A stretch of 64,000 nucleotides of DNA, from assembly GCA_945859605.1 (NCBI GenBank), contig OX243816.1:33126675-33190674 (forward strand), read 5' to 3'. Below, piece by piece: positions 23,345-35,754 of this stretch (positions within the stretch are counted from its first letter, which is position 1; every line of letters begins with the position of its first letter). The notes below the pieces were generated by a model, which was not told the origin of the DNA, did not search any database, and was given only the letters and a program-made list of their open reading frames with translations. The translations under genes were made by a program, and so were the position numbers. The DNA comes from Lumbricus rubellus (taxonomy: Eukaryota; Annelida; Clitellata; Crassiclitellata; Lumbricidae).

Positions 23345-25045
23345 AGTGTTATTTAAGTTTCAATTTACTTTTCAGTTTCAGTTTTAGTTTTAGTTTTGTT
23401 TTAACTTTTCAGTTTAGTTTTAGTTTAAGTTTTCAAATCTTTTCAGTTTTAGTTTCAGTTTTCAGAACTTTTCAGTTTTAATTAAGTTTTTGTAAACGTT
23501 CAGCAGAAGGGATTGGATTTTTTTATTAGCCTAATGACATTCATTTTTATTAGCAAGAGCAACAGATTTAGCTAAATTCATGTTTTCGTGCAATTAAGAT
23601 GCATTTTGAAACACTCCACTGTTTAGGTTCAAAAATACTCATTGCTCTAAAGTACATGTAACACTAGGCCGATTTAATTCCAGAGCACTGAAACCTACAA
23701 AAACTGAACACTTTTCAACATTTGTCTGCAATCCTGGCACATAAACTTAAATCAAGCTTACTAATTCTTCTGCACTGCTGAATTCTGTGTAAGCTCATAG
23801 GGCCAGAAAAATATCAGTAGGCCTACTGAATTTTATGAAGAAAGAATTGTAGATGTAGCTTACCCAAATTGAAACTTAAAAACGCTAACTAGATAAAGTT
23901 ATGTGCAGTAATCTGGCACAATGGGATCCATAAAAAATCTTTAACTGCTTAACAGTGAACACAGATTCAACATAGGCTACGTACCTTATAAAGACTGCTA
24001 TGTTGAGACTTCCTGTCACAATTGCTGCCCATAAGCAACACATATACTTTTAAAGTAAGTGTTGGGAGTATGGGTATGAGACTGGCCTATCTTCTGTGAT
24101 GATAATTATAATCTGCCCTTCCAATACACCAGCACAGGCCAGTAAGTGTAAAACGATCGACTCTGCCTGTATGATGTAATCCGAAAGTGTGTGATCTCGG
24201 ATCCATTAATGGAGATGTAATAAAACTCAGCACCCAGTTCCAAGATCAGTGAAGCTTCAGATAGGTCGACGACCACCAGCCACAAATAGCCAATAGACAC
24301 GTCTATTTCCATCTTCATTTGTCCTATCCATAAATATCTAGATAGATAGCATGCTTGTATGTCATATTCTATCAGCACAGACACTTGTCTGTCATGTCAA
24401 ACATCAAACTTATTTCAAACATAATTATATGCAGGTTATTCTTGCATAATGAGGTAACGGCCTCATGCTGCGCGGTATTGGTTCGCAGACAATGTTTGTT
24501 GATATTGGATTCATGTACAATGGTACATGTGATCCGTAGGCCACCTATATCTGTGATATCAATACAGGCTCAAGTTCATACTCTTCATCTACACGAACCA
24601 TGCTTCAAATACACCTGTAATTAACTTCGCTCGTCCAGTGGTCAGCGGTGCCAAGCCATCCGTAACAATAACTAATCAATGTCAGGCTGTTTAACTGACG
24701 CATTGTCATCGAATATAATTATGATACACATCACTATCTTGTCACTGGCCACAGACAATCTTTATGGCTGACCGCATTTGACAATAGGCTGACCGCTAAA
24801 GAGAATGCAGATAGAGAAAGGGTTAGACCGGATGTTTGCTTTACACATTCCGCCATTTGATTTGTGCACCACACAGAAAAAATTAATTCAGTTTTCAACT
24901 TTCAAGTTTAGTTTTAGTTTAAGTTTTAAACTTTACAGTTTAGTTTTAGTTTCAGTTTTTAGAACTTTTCAGTTTTAGTTTTAGTTTCAGTAAACTCAAA
25001 TGGAACTTTTCAGTTAACTCAAATTCAGTTTCAGTTTTAGTTAAC
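23345..25045. repeat. AGTTTT/CAGTTT hexamer tracts bracketing AT-rich sequence
   Basis: Two degenerate (AGTTTT)n tracts, 23345-23490 and 24880-25045, about 1.4 kb apart. The sequence between holds no gene that I recognise. The placement suggests an insertion into one tract. Confidence 0.6.
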
Positions 25046-25387
25046 TTGAATAACATTGCTTGTTACCAGCAGAGTTGGTCATTGCTGCATGTTCCTTGCT
25101 GGTCACGCATCTGGCTAAATAGGGCGTCTTCACCGGGTCCTTCGCTCTGCTGCTTTGCTTGTTGGTCATATTTCAAAATATGTCTCAACTTCTGCTTACA
25201 TAAATACCATGCATGTTTGAAACAATTTAGGACTGCATTGAAGCAAATATTGGTGCATGTACAACTATTCATGCTGTGTATGTTGAATTGGTATGAAATG
25301 GTGAACCTGCTTGTTTAATTTTGTAAATTGAATCTCTTCAGTTATGAACATATTAAGTTTTTTCTCATATTTCTTACTTGTCATTTA

Positions 25388-27543
25388 GGCCTAAAAAAAT
25401 TTGTGTTTCCGGTAACAGAGCTAAAAAAATTGGGTAGGTAGGTCGGAAAATATTTTTATTTTGGTAAAATATTTTTATGCAGTGACTATTAGGGTGCCAC
25501 TGAAAATTAAAGTTTGTATTTTGCATTGTCCCACCCCCAAAATTTGTTACCTTGGTTACTAAAAGCAAGGAGAAAATTTTTTGTGTCAACCAGAAAATAT
25601 TTACTGGTAGCTTGACGCGGTTAAAGTTTTTAGCATTGGACAATGTTAAATTCCATGATGTTTCAATGCGTAAGATACACTACTATGAAGGGTGCTCATT
25701 ATTGCTAAGTTAGTGATGAGCAATTGAGCCCAGCACTACTGGTGAGCAACAGTAGACTCTTTAATAATCAGAAATGTCTTGCGGTGCCTCTCAGCAACTT
25801 ATAACATAAATTTATTCTGTTTTTCATAGTGACCAAGAACACCATTGAATAAATTAGCGGCATTGTTGACCACCATCAGACTCTCTGCCCATATTTGAGC
25901 ACTAGCATACTCAGAAATGCTCTCTCAAATGCTAGGGTGAAGGTCTTTAGGGCCAAAAAGTCCTGTGATATTATAATTGCCACAAGAAACTTATAAATAT
26001 GTTGCAACCACCGAAGCATTGGTAAAGAAACAGTGTCATGTCCATGCAGTATAAACTTACAACGTGCCGAGGAGTTTGTCCATGGGTTTCTTTACTTAGG
26101 GCTGTGACTATTGCTTCCTTCAAATCCAGAGGAACCATTGTATCAGAGAAAGTGTGACCAATTAGTATTTCCCCTAGATACTACAAATGGCTACAGAAGG
26201 AATTGATTGCTGAATCGATAACAGTTTAGTTGTTTGTCTGTATGCATCAAACTCATGCAGAAGATTCAAGACGTTGCGAGGATCAGGTGTGGCACATGCA
26301 TGTGTGTACAGACACTGAATGTAAACTTAACAATTGACTTGAACTCTGGGAGAGCTGACAACTCGCATTTGATGAGATTTATTGAGAGTAAAATAAGTAT
26401 CTTTTAACCTTGTTTGTGACCTTGCCATCCATCTAGCTCTAGGGTGGACTCCAGAGGCATGGATATGCACAGATCTCCCTTACTTTATACTCCTTTTAAG
26501 AATATAAGTGCCAGGTAAAAGAGCTCTTAGTCTTCCTAACAGTCTTGACTGAATATCATATTGAGCTGGATGAACTCGATAAACTCATTTTGCACCAGAT
26601 CCAAACCACTGCAGTTGCTGTCACCTTTATGCCATTTTCATACCGGTCTGCGTCAAATGCATAATTATACGTGAGTAGCCTATCCAAATCTTCTAAATAT
26701 CTTAATTTTTTGCCACTGGAGGTCCCATCTGGTGTTGAACACTTTGGCATCGACTAATTCCATGATTTTGGTCTACAAACCAAGCTCAGTAGTGTTTTCT
26801 TATACACTTTTGTTCGGACAAAACATAGGCACCATCAGGAAGGATTGCATTGCTGGAAGTTGTATGAAATGACATTGACAGTCTTTAATTAGCCTTTTAT
26901 GGTTTATCCGTGTTATTAGAGCTACATCCAAGAATTGGGAAAGATAAAAAAATTACAAGAAACATTATTATTCTTAGTCAGTATGAACATTGAGTCACAG
27001 CACAGTCTGTTCTCTGTAAATATAAGCTATTTCCATATGCGATTTTGAAGAAATTATGTTATACGCTACTATAAACTACTGACGCGCAAGCTAGCTCTAA
27101 ATAATCTTCTATCTGAATAAAAATTTGATCACGTGAGTTTCTTGCCATAGAAAACATTTGTAGGGGGTGGGCAACTGGATCAGACAAAATTATTTTTTGA
27201 CCATGCATTTGGTTGGCACCCTAGTGTCAGACTATCCGAAAAAGTATACCTTACTAGTCTTTTTTGCACAAAGGTACACGCTGCAACAAAGTACGTGTTC
27301 TAAACAAGTATAAACTGCCTATTTCCCGACTGTCTGCACCTAAAACTGCTTTAGAAAACAGTCCTATTAATTTCATTTTGTTGACGTCTTTTCTGTTATG
27401 TCAATACAAATGTAAAAAAAATATTGTTTTGAAAAAAAAAATAATATTTTTTTTAATAAATTTTTTTTACAAAATTATTTGGGTCGCGGCTATAAAAGAG
27501 GGTCGGTCGGGTTACCGGAAACACAACATTTTTTTGTTAGGCC
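25388..27543. mobile_element. Harbinger-like MITE split by a nested element
   Basis: Left part 25388-25489 and right part 27230-27543 together match 21939-22334. Ends GGCC with TTA at both flanks (25385-25387, 27544-27546). Confidence 0.8.
25490..27229. mobile_element. nested TIR element (about 1.74 kb), class uncertain
   Basis: Inserted inside the MITE above. Ends TAGGGTGCCA and TGGCACCCTA are inverted; GACTAT flanks both sides (25484-25489, 27230-27235). The intact MITE copy at about 22041 reads GTGACTATCCG without interruption. hAT-like by its TAGGG ends, but no transposase seen. Confidence 0.7.
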
Positions 27544-27549
27544 TTATAA

Positions 27550-28035
27550 AAATGTCGTTAGGCCATCCGAAATAATTCCAATGGAAGGAAGACAACCCTT
27601 GACGTAGCAGATTTATTAGCCTTTTAGGGTTGTCCCTTTGATATATACAGCATATAACTCTTAGAATGCTGCGTCATATTTTGTTGCTTGTGGTGTGATT
27701 CTATAAGTGACTTAAACAGTCAATATATACTATGAAGAATTCTGAGGATTGCAAATTTCAGGGGTAATTTTAGCACGACTCAGCGGCACTTTTGTCAAGC
27801 ACCCTCAAAATGGGTTGCCAAGTACACTATGTGTGAGGTCTAATATCGTATTTTAATTAAAAACTGTATTAATTTTTTGCTGTGATTCTGTTAATAAAAT
27901 TTTGGGATTATGTTTTCAGATGTTCCTGCGTTCATCGATCCATAACAAAGTAACGGGCCTCATGAAAAGCAAGTCCGCAGCTTTCCCCAAAAATTCTCCA
28001 TCAATGGACATTGTAATCTAGCAGGAACTTGATAG
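27550..28035. other. AT-rich intergenic sequence, nothing recognised
   Basis: No open frame or repeat that I can classify. Confidence 0.4.
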
Positions 28036-28039
28036 AAGA

Positions 28040-28290
28040 TTATAATTTTGCATCAGAGACATCGCCGACTGGATGAAATGCAATCGATTGCAGCTCAATT
28101 CATCGAAGTCGGAATTTCTCTGGTGCTCGTCTTCGCGCAGAGTGGAAAAACTAGACCGCAGCCCATTCGTCATTGGCGGGGATGCTGCCGTGCCAAAGAA
28201 TGAGGTCCGCAATCTCGGTCTTTTACTCGACACCGACCTTTCAATGACATCAATGCAGCGTGCGAGACCGCTGACGTGTCCATTCCTGCG
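28040..28290 (+). pseudogene. LINE reverse transcriptase fragment
   Basis: Encodes IRDIADWMKCNRLQLNSSKS, EFLWCSS, then VRNLGLLLDTDLSM, the stretch just after the catalytic YxDD motif in CR1/Jockey/RTE-type reverse transcriptases (DWMxxNxLxLNxxKTE, NLGVxxDxxLS). The catalytic part and the rest are absent. Confidence 0.85.
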
Positions 28291-28299
28291 ACGAAAACT

Positions 28300-29000
28300 A
28301 AAATGGGTGATTGTGCCTTTCGGGTCGCAGGCCCAATCGCCTGAAACAGTCTTCCAGGAAATAAAAACTCAATCAACCTTTAAAAAAACAATTGAAGCTG
28401 CACTTGCTCTCGAGCTCATGACATTTACTCTGACAGTTGACATTATACGTGTAAAGCATTCTATAAGTAGCTTGCTGCTGACGATGCTATGCAAATTGTC
28501 TGATTTACAATTACAATTTTAAGTTTTGTATTGAGCACAGATTGAGAGAGTGAGAAAATATGATTATAAATTTTGATTAACTGTTATGTCCTATTTGGAA
28601 CAATATAAAAGTTGCTTCATAACTTTTAGGATTTTTGTGCTAACAGGTGATTTTAGTGTAATAGGTACTGACCATTTTGCTCGGTTAAAGACTATTGTTG
28701 CTGTTATTGTGTTATTACTACTGATAATGCTAATGGTATGACTTGACATAATGCTGAAGATTATACTAGTATCATTATTATTATGATTACTAATCATCAC
28801 TAAATAAGTATTCTTATTACCAATACTAGAATAACTGTTATTTATTTTAGTTCTATTGATTTTACTGCTACTGCCATTAGCATCATCAGTGCTGGTTTCT
28901 TTGTGATGCTAGTATAAAATGCATTCCTAATGTGTAAAAACATTGCTGACTTTCAATTTAATGGTTTTATTAGTACTGATTCATCATATTCAGTCATAAC
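28300..29000. other. AT-rich intergenic sequence, nothing recognised
   Basis: Includes imperfect ATTATT/ACTACT triplets; no gene seen. Confidence 0.4.
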
Positions 29001-29004
29001 ATTG

Positions 29005-29996
29005 TTGGGTGATTCCAGTTCAATTCAACCAACATGATTGACATGACCGACTCAAGATTTAAATGAAATTTTGCACACTTGTTGGTCTAGGTGAGATATG
29101 TAAAAACCTGCAAGCAATTTTTTGGGGGTCAACTACTTCCTGAGATACGAGTCGACAAACTTTTACCCGAAACTCTCGACCACGTTCCTTTGGACGTCTA
29201 TATCTCAGCTTGTATAAGAGATAGAATGTTGTTCTTGGTGTCATTATTTAGCTCTTTTGATGACCTTTTGAGTGGATTATTTATGACTGTTTAAGTTAAA
29301 CATAGTGACCATATTTGACAATTTAGCACCTTGACCCTTTCGTGGGATTTTTAAATCTGAAAAATCACACCTATAACTTGAAGGGTCTTGAACATCCCCT
29401 GAAAAATATCAGAATGGGATCTCTAATGGTTCTTTCGCTATAATTTTTGGGTCGCTAATTCCACTCAAAATTCGAGTTCAACATCTGGGCGATTCCAGTT
29501 TCAGATGACTGCATATTGAAATTTGCACAGAATTATAAACAAAATAATTATAGCGAAAGAAGCATAAGAGATCCCATTCTGATTTTTTCAGGGGATGTTC
29601 AAAACCCTTCAAGCTATACGTGTGATTTTCAGATTTTAAGAATCCTCAAAAGGTCAAGGTCAAAGAGCTAAATTGTCAATATGGTCACTATGTCTAATTT
29701 TTAAACAGTCATAAATAAGCTACTCAAAATAGTTCAGCAAAAGAGCTAAATAATGACACCAAGAACACCATTCTAGCTCTTATACAAGCTGAAATACATA
29801 TGTCCAAAAGAACGTGGTCGAGCATTTCGGGTCAAAGTTTGACGACTCGTGTCTCGGGAAGTAGTTGACCCCCCAAAAAATTCTTGGGTTTACACATGTC
29901 TCATGTGACCCCACAATTGTGCGTAATTTCAAGTAAATTTGAGTCAGTCATGTCAATTTTTGTTGTAAATTGGGTTGAATGACAAGGAATCGCCCT
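29005..29996. mobile_element. fold-back element, about 990 bp, nearly all inverted repeat
   Basis: The left half from GGGTGATTCC and the right half ending GGAATCGCCCTG are inverted copies with a centre near 29490. Shared landmarks include the AAGAACACC/GGTGTTCTTG pair and the TCAGAATGGGATC/GATCCCATTCTGA pair. No coding content. Confidence 0.88.
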
Positions 29997-29999
29997 GTT

Positions 30000-30490
30000 T
30001 ACTATTTTGGTTCTCTACTATAATCATCTTGCTTGACATTTTAGCGAGATTGTTGGACTGATACCGAACTTAATGGTTTGCTGTACTAATATGCTCTCAT
30101 TACGTGTTTTCTCTAATAATTTGTAATCTTAAATCTCGGCAATTGTGATCATCCAATATATTAAAGCAGTTGCATACTGGAAATGAAGGCGCATCGCTGT
30201 TTAAATTATTGCTTGTGTAGGACTTCGTTTATAAGCTTACTTGATGATTGCTTCTTTGATTGGTACTGTTGAAATGTAATTAAGTCATTGACTTTAACAA
30301 ATTATAATGCTTAACATTGCATTAATAAAAATTAACACTGCCGTTTTCTTGTTCTAGCGTAATACTGTATTGAATGGTTCACTTTAATTACTACTTCTGA
30401 TGGCAATGTCAAGGTTCATTGTATAGAATCTCCAAAAGAATCCATGGAAGTAGCACTGAAGGTCATAGTAACCTAGGCAGCTTTTTCCTT
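30000..30490. other. AT-rich intergenic sequence, nothing recognised
   Basis: No classified repeat or frame. Confidence 0.4.
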
Positions 30491-30508
30491 TCCAGGTAGA
30501 AACCTCGA

Positions 30509-31035
30509 GAACTAACTTTGTCAAGCAGGGTTACCTTCCATTTAGACACCTCAGGAACTAACTTGGTCAAGTAGGGATGCCTTCCATTTAGACGCCTCAG
30601 GAACTAACTTGGTCAAGTAGGGTTGCCTTCCATTTAGACGCCTCAGGAACTAACTTGGTCAAGTAGGGTTGCCTTCCATTTAGACGCCTCAGGAACTAAC
30701 TTGGTCAAGTAGGGTTGCCTTCCATTTAGACGCCTCAGGAACTAACTTGGTCAAGTAGGGTTGCCCTCCATTTAGACACCTCAGGAACTAACTTGGTCAA
30801 GTAGGGTTGCCCTCCATTTAGACACCTCATGAACTAACTTGGTCAAGTAGGGTTGCCCTCCATTTAGACACCTCAGGAACTAACTTGGTCAAGTATGGTT
30901 GCCTTCCATTTAGACGCCTCAGGAACTAACTTGGTCAAGTAGGGTTGCCCTCCATTTAGACGCCTCAGGAACTAACTTGGTCAAGTAGGGTTGCCCTCCA
31001 TTTAGACGCCTCAGGAACTAACTTGGTCAAGTATC
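30509..31035. repeat. 46-bp minisatellite, about 12 units
   Basis: GAACTAACTTGGTCAAGTA recurs every 46 bp from 30509 to 31015 with a CCTCAG joint; units differ at a few positions (GACGCC/GACACC, CCTTCC/CCCTCC). Confidence 0.95.
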
Positions 31036-31044
31036 CTCTGGAAG

Positions 31045-31230
31045 TTGCCTTATAGTTACCTTAACTATCCACCTGACGGACAAAACCAAAGTAACCTTGA
31101 CCTTACTTTGTGGCAACATAGAGAACTTACCTGCCAAGTAAGCTATGGAGGATATTTTAAAGCAAGGTTAAGGTATCCACCTGACGGACAAGCCGAAGTA
31201 AGCTTAACCTTACTTCAAGGTATGGTTTGT
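31045..31230. repeat. imperfect direct repeat after the minisatellite
   Basis: TATCCACCTGACGGACAA occurs twice about 105 bp apart, each followed by a similar CTTGACCTTACTT / CTTAACCTTACTT segment. Not coding. Confidence 0.7.
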
Positions 31231-31634
31231 ATTTAGTGTGTACAGCAGTTAAAAAATGTCGCATTTATAAGCAATAACTAATTTTACAAGAACTTGCCAA
31301 ATATTCATTGATCAATAAATAAATATGCAACCTTCTAACCAATTAAGTTTGTATGTGGAAGCATTCATTATATAGATAGCTCGCAAAGCAGAATAGTTTC
31401 TCCATCCAGATAAATTAGTGCATAATACCTTAGATACTAAATGCTGTTAGTTAACAGCATTAACCCTTTAATAACGAGCATGTACTACAAGTGATTGCCA
31501 AACTATTTTGATCGTCGTTAAAACGTTAATGAGGCAAAATTATCACGTCCCTTTTCATCTTAGGAATGAATGTTTTGCCTGCAATAATTCCTGTTGCTTA
31601 ATTAACTCTCAAGTATAATATAGTATTTACACAA

Positions 31635-31834
31635 NNNNNNNNNNNNNNNNNNNNNNNNNNNNNNNNNNNNNNNNNNNNNNNNNNNNNNNNNNNNNNNNNN
31701 NNNNNNNNNNNNNNNNNNNNNNNNNNNNNNNNNNNNNNNNNNNNNNNNNNNNNNNNNNNNNNNNNNNNNNNNNNNNNNNNNNNNNNNNNNNNNNNNNNNN
31801 NNNNNNNNNNNNNNNNNNNNNNNNNNNNNNNNNN
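31635..31834. other. assembly gap, 200 Ns
   Basis: Exactly 200 N between AT-rich sequence and a CTC/TCC-rich flank. The round length suggests a scaffold join of unknown true size. Confidence 0.99.
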
Positions 31835-32590
31835 CTCTTCCACTTCCTCCTCCTTCTCCTTTCCTTCCTCCTCTTCCTCCTCCTCCTCCTCCTTGTCATT
31901 TTCCGAGGGTTGAATTGCGCCTCGATCGGACTATAATTTATTTATATTGGGATGTAATTGGATTTACACGCATGACATCTTTCGCCAGTTTTATGGCTTT
32001 CCATTTCCGTCTTCCGTGATGTTATAACATATTCACTAAATCAGATTTTGTGATCTTTTTGACAACAATTACTCTCCATCTTATTCACGTGACTGCGATG
32101 CTTCCGTAAAAGTCCAGTATAGTGCTATATGGAGTGCCAAAGGTCGGAAATTAAGATGTTGAACCATCATTCAAGTCTGCAGCTATAGGGGTGATGCACA
32201 ATTTACATGTAATTCCAAATATAACAACAGAAACTATATAATAAATATATGTATTGGTATAGGGCTATAGGCCTATACCCTAGAGCGGCTATAGGTTTCG
32301 ACATGCAGACCTCTATCCCTTCTGCAGTGTCTCCTTTTGTTACAATTATTGTTTTTACATTCATTAATTTTAGAGTGCTTGCCTTACCTTGAAGTGGTTT
32401 TAATAAAAAGGATTGATTGAATATAGTAGTACTATAATACTATAGCTTATTGATTGAACACCAATGCAAAAACGGGGGTGGCCTCATTAAAAGTGGTATA
32501 ACATTTGTTTTGTTTAAAATATTTTTATGAAATCTGGCCAACAAGTGTAAATATGAATTGTCTTTAAGCCTGTAAAATTTCATTTCTAAA
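31835..32590. other. CCT-rich gap edge then AT-rich sequence
   Basis: 31835-31890 is a (TCC)n tract that may have caused the gap. The remainder shows no gene. Confidence 0.5.
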
Positions 32591-32998
32591 TTCCTACTTC
32601 TTGCCAGGATATTGGCAAAAAACCTAGCGAGTCTTTTTGCCCACCTTGTATAATTATAGCATACACGCTTAGCTCAGTTACTATAATTATAGGCCTAAAA
32701 GATGACGTATTATAATGCTCCTCCACATGGGTTAGAGATTATCACCGTTCATCTCCCGATATAGGCTATATATATATAATTTATATATATAAATTTATAT
32801 ATTTATGTCATATATGTAATCCGCAAAGCTGGTTAATTATCAGACATTCAAATCTCGGGCTATATATTCGACGAACCACGTACGGGGGGTCCTTAAATGG
32901 CGAGGTGTGCAATTAAAGGGGCAGCTGCTGGGATGAAGGATCTCACCCGATCAACATTCATTGAAGAATGAGCAGAGTAGAATCCATACGGGCATATA

Positions 32999-33515
32999 CA
33001 GGGTGGGCCATAAAAAAGTAACCCCTAAGGTTCTTTTTGGTATTTCGGTCCAAGTGGGAATTTTTAAATCACATTTAACAGGCTTTAAGGCAGTTCATGT
33101 CTATGAACATTAGCCAAATTTCGACTGAAATTTAAAAAAATTAAAAATTACTTAATCCCTTTGAGTGAGTACATTCAGTCATTCATTCAAAAATTTATAC
33201 AGCGCTTCTTCAAGGGGGACTACTCGGAAGCGCTCCCGACTCTAGCATGGCAAAAAAGGACAGTTTGGAGTTTAGTAAAAAAATGTTTCAGTAATAATCC
33301 CAGAAAGTAGACGTAACTTCTGTGGGAACCCATTCCATACAACTGGGTCGATCACAGAAAAGACTCGATTCTGCGTCGTTGTTGTTCGTGCAAATGGAAC
33401 CAAGAGCAATCCTTTCACCCATGCATTAAATATCAATAGACTTTAAGGCTGTTAAATTCATACTTTTGACCAAAACCTTAGCAATATATAATTGGGGTCC
33501 TTTTCTGGCTCACCC
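32999..33515. mobile_element. decayed TIR element with LINE tail inside
   Basis: Starts CAGGGTGGGCCATAAAAAAG after TA and ends GGCTCACCCCG before TA; inner ends (AAGGTTCTTTTTGG / CCAAAACCTTAG) are also inverted. Between 33165 and 33440 the minus strand carries a LINE 3' fragment (VVWNGFPQKLR, GGAGCGCTTCCGAGTAG, GCGCTGTATAAAT). A related solo end lies at 32590-32650. Confidence 0.65.
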
Positions 33516-33519
33516 CGTA

Positions 33520-34380
33520 TATATTATAGTCGCTAATCGCTATAGAAAAACGTGTAATTGGTAAATTCATACATCGTCTGTATAAAAATTACGTATAGGC
33601 CTACTATAATGGACTCCTCAATGTAAGCTTATAATATATTATATATATATATATATATATGTTATAATCTCGATTGTTTATACTTTCTGTTTATTTGAGT
33701 AATTGGTTGATTGCCATTGATGTATGCGTCCTTATATAATAGACCCGATGGCGGTTTCGCGAATAGCATAAACATCATAGTGGATTCCTGCATAGATCTA
33801 TATACCAGCACAGTGAGCACATGCACACTATAAGTTGGTATATAGCCTATAATATATAAGGCTTACACTCGCAATCTCTGCATTGCAAGAACTATGGGTC
33901 TGCATATATATTATGAGAACTGCATGCATGCGCTGTTGGCAGATGTATGTTCGTAAAAACGAGTTATCATTTAATCGTGCTTTATATGTACGCGCTGAAA
34001 ATGCCGACCGCCTTTATTTGACCTCTGCGTATACAGAGTATTATATATACTCGCTGCAGCGTAGGATACGTTACTTTTAAGAAGTCAAGTCCCGTTTTCT
34101 ACATGTCAGTAAATAATGACTTTATCGGACGCGGTATCCGCCGTTGGGCTTTGCCTCCGCTGCTCATGCACCCATCTTTTAATCAGCACCCTTATCCATC
34201 CTATATATCTATATATCCACTTCTGTCCATCAACAGCCACTCCATCACACCCTTCTCCACTTCCACGTATCGCAAGTTCGCAACCCACTTCTGAGTGATG
34301 CACGTGAGTTTGGGAAAAACATTACAAGCTGCCGCAGCTCTAATCGCCAATCTACGCACGATACAAATATATTTTCTCTT
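33520..34380. other. intergenic, no gene recognised
   Basis: TA-rich with short unrelated frames. A GC-richer stretch at 34080-34340 has overlapping short frames on both strands with no supporting motifs. Confidence 0.4.
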
Positions 34381-34382
34381 TG

Positions 34383-34865
34383 TTTGCTTGTTTCTCTCTG
34401 TCTCTGTATCTCTCTGTCTCTCTGTCTCTCTCTTTCTCTCTCTATGTCTCTCTCTGTCTCTGTCTGTCTGTCTGTATGTCTCTCTCTGTCTCTCTCTGTC
34501 TGTCTCTGTCTGTCTCTCTCTCTGTCTGTCTCTCTGTCTCTTTGTCTTTACGTCTCTCTCTCTGTCTTTCTGTCTCTGACTTTGTCTGTCTATTTGTCAC
34601 TTTGTCTCTGTCTCTGTCTGTCTCTGTCTCTGTCTTTATCTATCTCTCTGTCTCTGTCTTTCTCTGACTCTGTATCTGTCTCGGTATCTCTGTCTCTGTG
34701 TTGTCTCTGTCTCTGTCTTTGCTCTGTCTCTCCTTTTCTGTCTGTCTGTCAACATGTCTCTCTGCTCTGTGTATTTATAATATATATATATATATATATA
34801 TTATATAATATGGGTATTCATGTGTGTGTTATGTGTGCGTGCGCGTGTGTCTGTGTGCAATCTGT
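34383..34865. repeat. TCTG/TC repeat then TA and GT runs
   Basis: (TCTG)n and (TC)n tract of about 360 bp followed by (TA)n and (GTGC)n; source of Ser/Leu/Cys-rich open frames. Confidence 0.9.
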
Positions 34866-34869
34866 CATA

Positions 34870-35600
34870 TGAATTACCTCTGCCGCCTTTCAAGGGGATA
34901 CATTGCTATTTAATGGCCCAACGTATTAACGCCAAACCCGATGGCTGTCACTGAATGGCCTCAAGCATGACCAGACGTATTCCTCATTTTGCTCGGTCCC
35001 TGTATGGTCCTCTAGGGTCCCTCTAGGACACCCCCCTGGGGCAAAGGATGCCTTGCTGGAGTCTCTCCCAGCTCCCTGGTGAGCATTCGTGATTTATTTA
35101 TGTGTGAGATGGGTGAAGTCTTTAACCCTACAATTAATTTTCCCATCGTCAGTGAAATTGTATCCTGTTGGGGTGTCTTTTCTGAGAATTCAATCCTATA
35201 ATTATGTAATATGTATATACTCTTTCCATTTCTATGTATACACTCGTTATATCACACTTTCCTGTCTTCCAATCTTGTTACATATATTCGTTAACTACAC
35301 TGAATTGTTCTTAACTATTGTGCTAATTTAATTAATTGTTTAATTAATTGAATGCCGATGTCCCTCTTTTTCTGTCACATGTCTTTGCCTCTGTTTCTGC
35401 CTCTGCCTCTGCCTCTGCTCTGCAGCTGAATGCCTCAAGGTATACATACATGTATACCATGTTGTACACATATGTCAAGTATACATATCTGTTTCCGGGC
35501 CTTGGTATGTGTCTGTATGCTCTCCTGTCTGTCCTAATGTTCGTTTATCTGCGTTTGATCGTCAGTCTATAACATAATTGTTTGTTTATTGTTTATTTGT
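34870..35600. other. upstream region of APCDD1-B
   Basis: No recognisable promoter motif or coding frame. A (CTCTGC)n stretch is at 35389-35415. Any non-coding first exon would lie here or further upstream. Confidence 0.35.
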
Positions 35601-35605
35601 AACAG

Positions 35606-35643
35606 CAGATAAAGAATGTTGATCGGTTGATAAGAGGAAGAAG
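35606..35643 (+). promoter_or_regulatory. APCDD1-B 5' leader with tiny upstream ORF
   Basis: A T-rich tract ending TTTGTAACAG at 35605 looks like a splice acceptor, suggesting an upstream non-coding exon that I cannot locate. The leader holds a four-codon uORF (ATG at 35616, TGA ending at 35630) before the main ATG at 35644, which has A at -3 and G at -1. The leader and uORF are inferences. Confidence 0.4.
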
Positions 35644-35701
35644 ATGAACGGCATCTCTGCGCTGCGTTCACTGATGGTCACGGTTCTTATCACCATCACA
35701 G
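35644..35701 (+). CDS. APCDD1: APCDD1 copy B, exon 1 (signal peptide)
   Basis: Begins MNGISALRSLMVTVLITIT and ends at the donor G|GTATAC (intron from 35702), phase 1. The split codon G+CG makes Ala20, giving a short n-region with one Arg, a hydrophobic core and a plausible cleavage near Ala20 before WNAS. The start is chosen because it opens the only signal-like peptide whose phase fits exon 2, and the ATG has a purine at -3. Signal peptides are not conserved, so homology cannot confirm this exon. Confidence 0.75.
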
Positions 35702-35754
35702 GTATACGCTACACTGTATACATGTATACAGTGTATACACTATACTTGCCCCAG

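Noticed and set aside
30509..31035. CRISPR-like regular array
   Set aside because: Units of 46 bp are contiguous with no variable spacers; eukaryotic context; an ordinary minisatellite.
34384..34872. 162-codon Ser/Leu/Cys frame
   Set aside because: (TCTG)n and (TC)n repeat translation.
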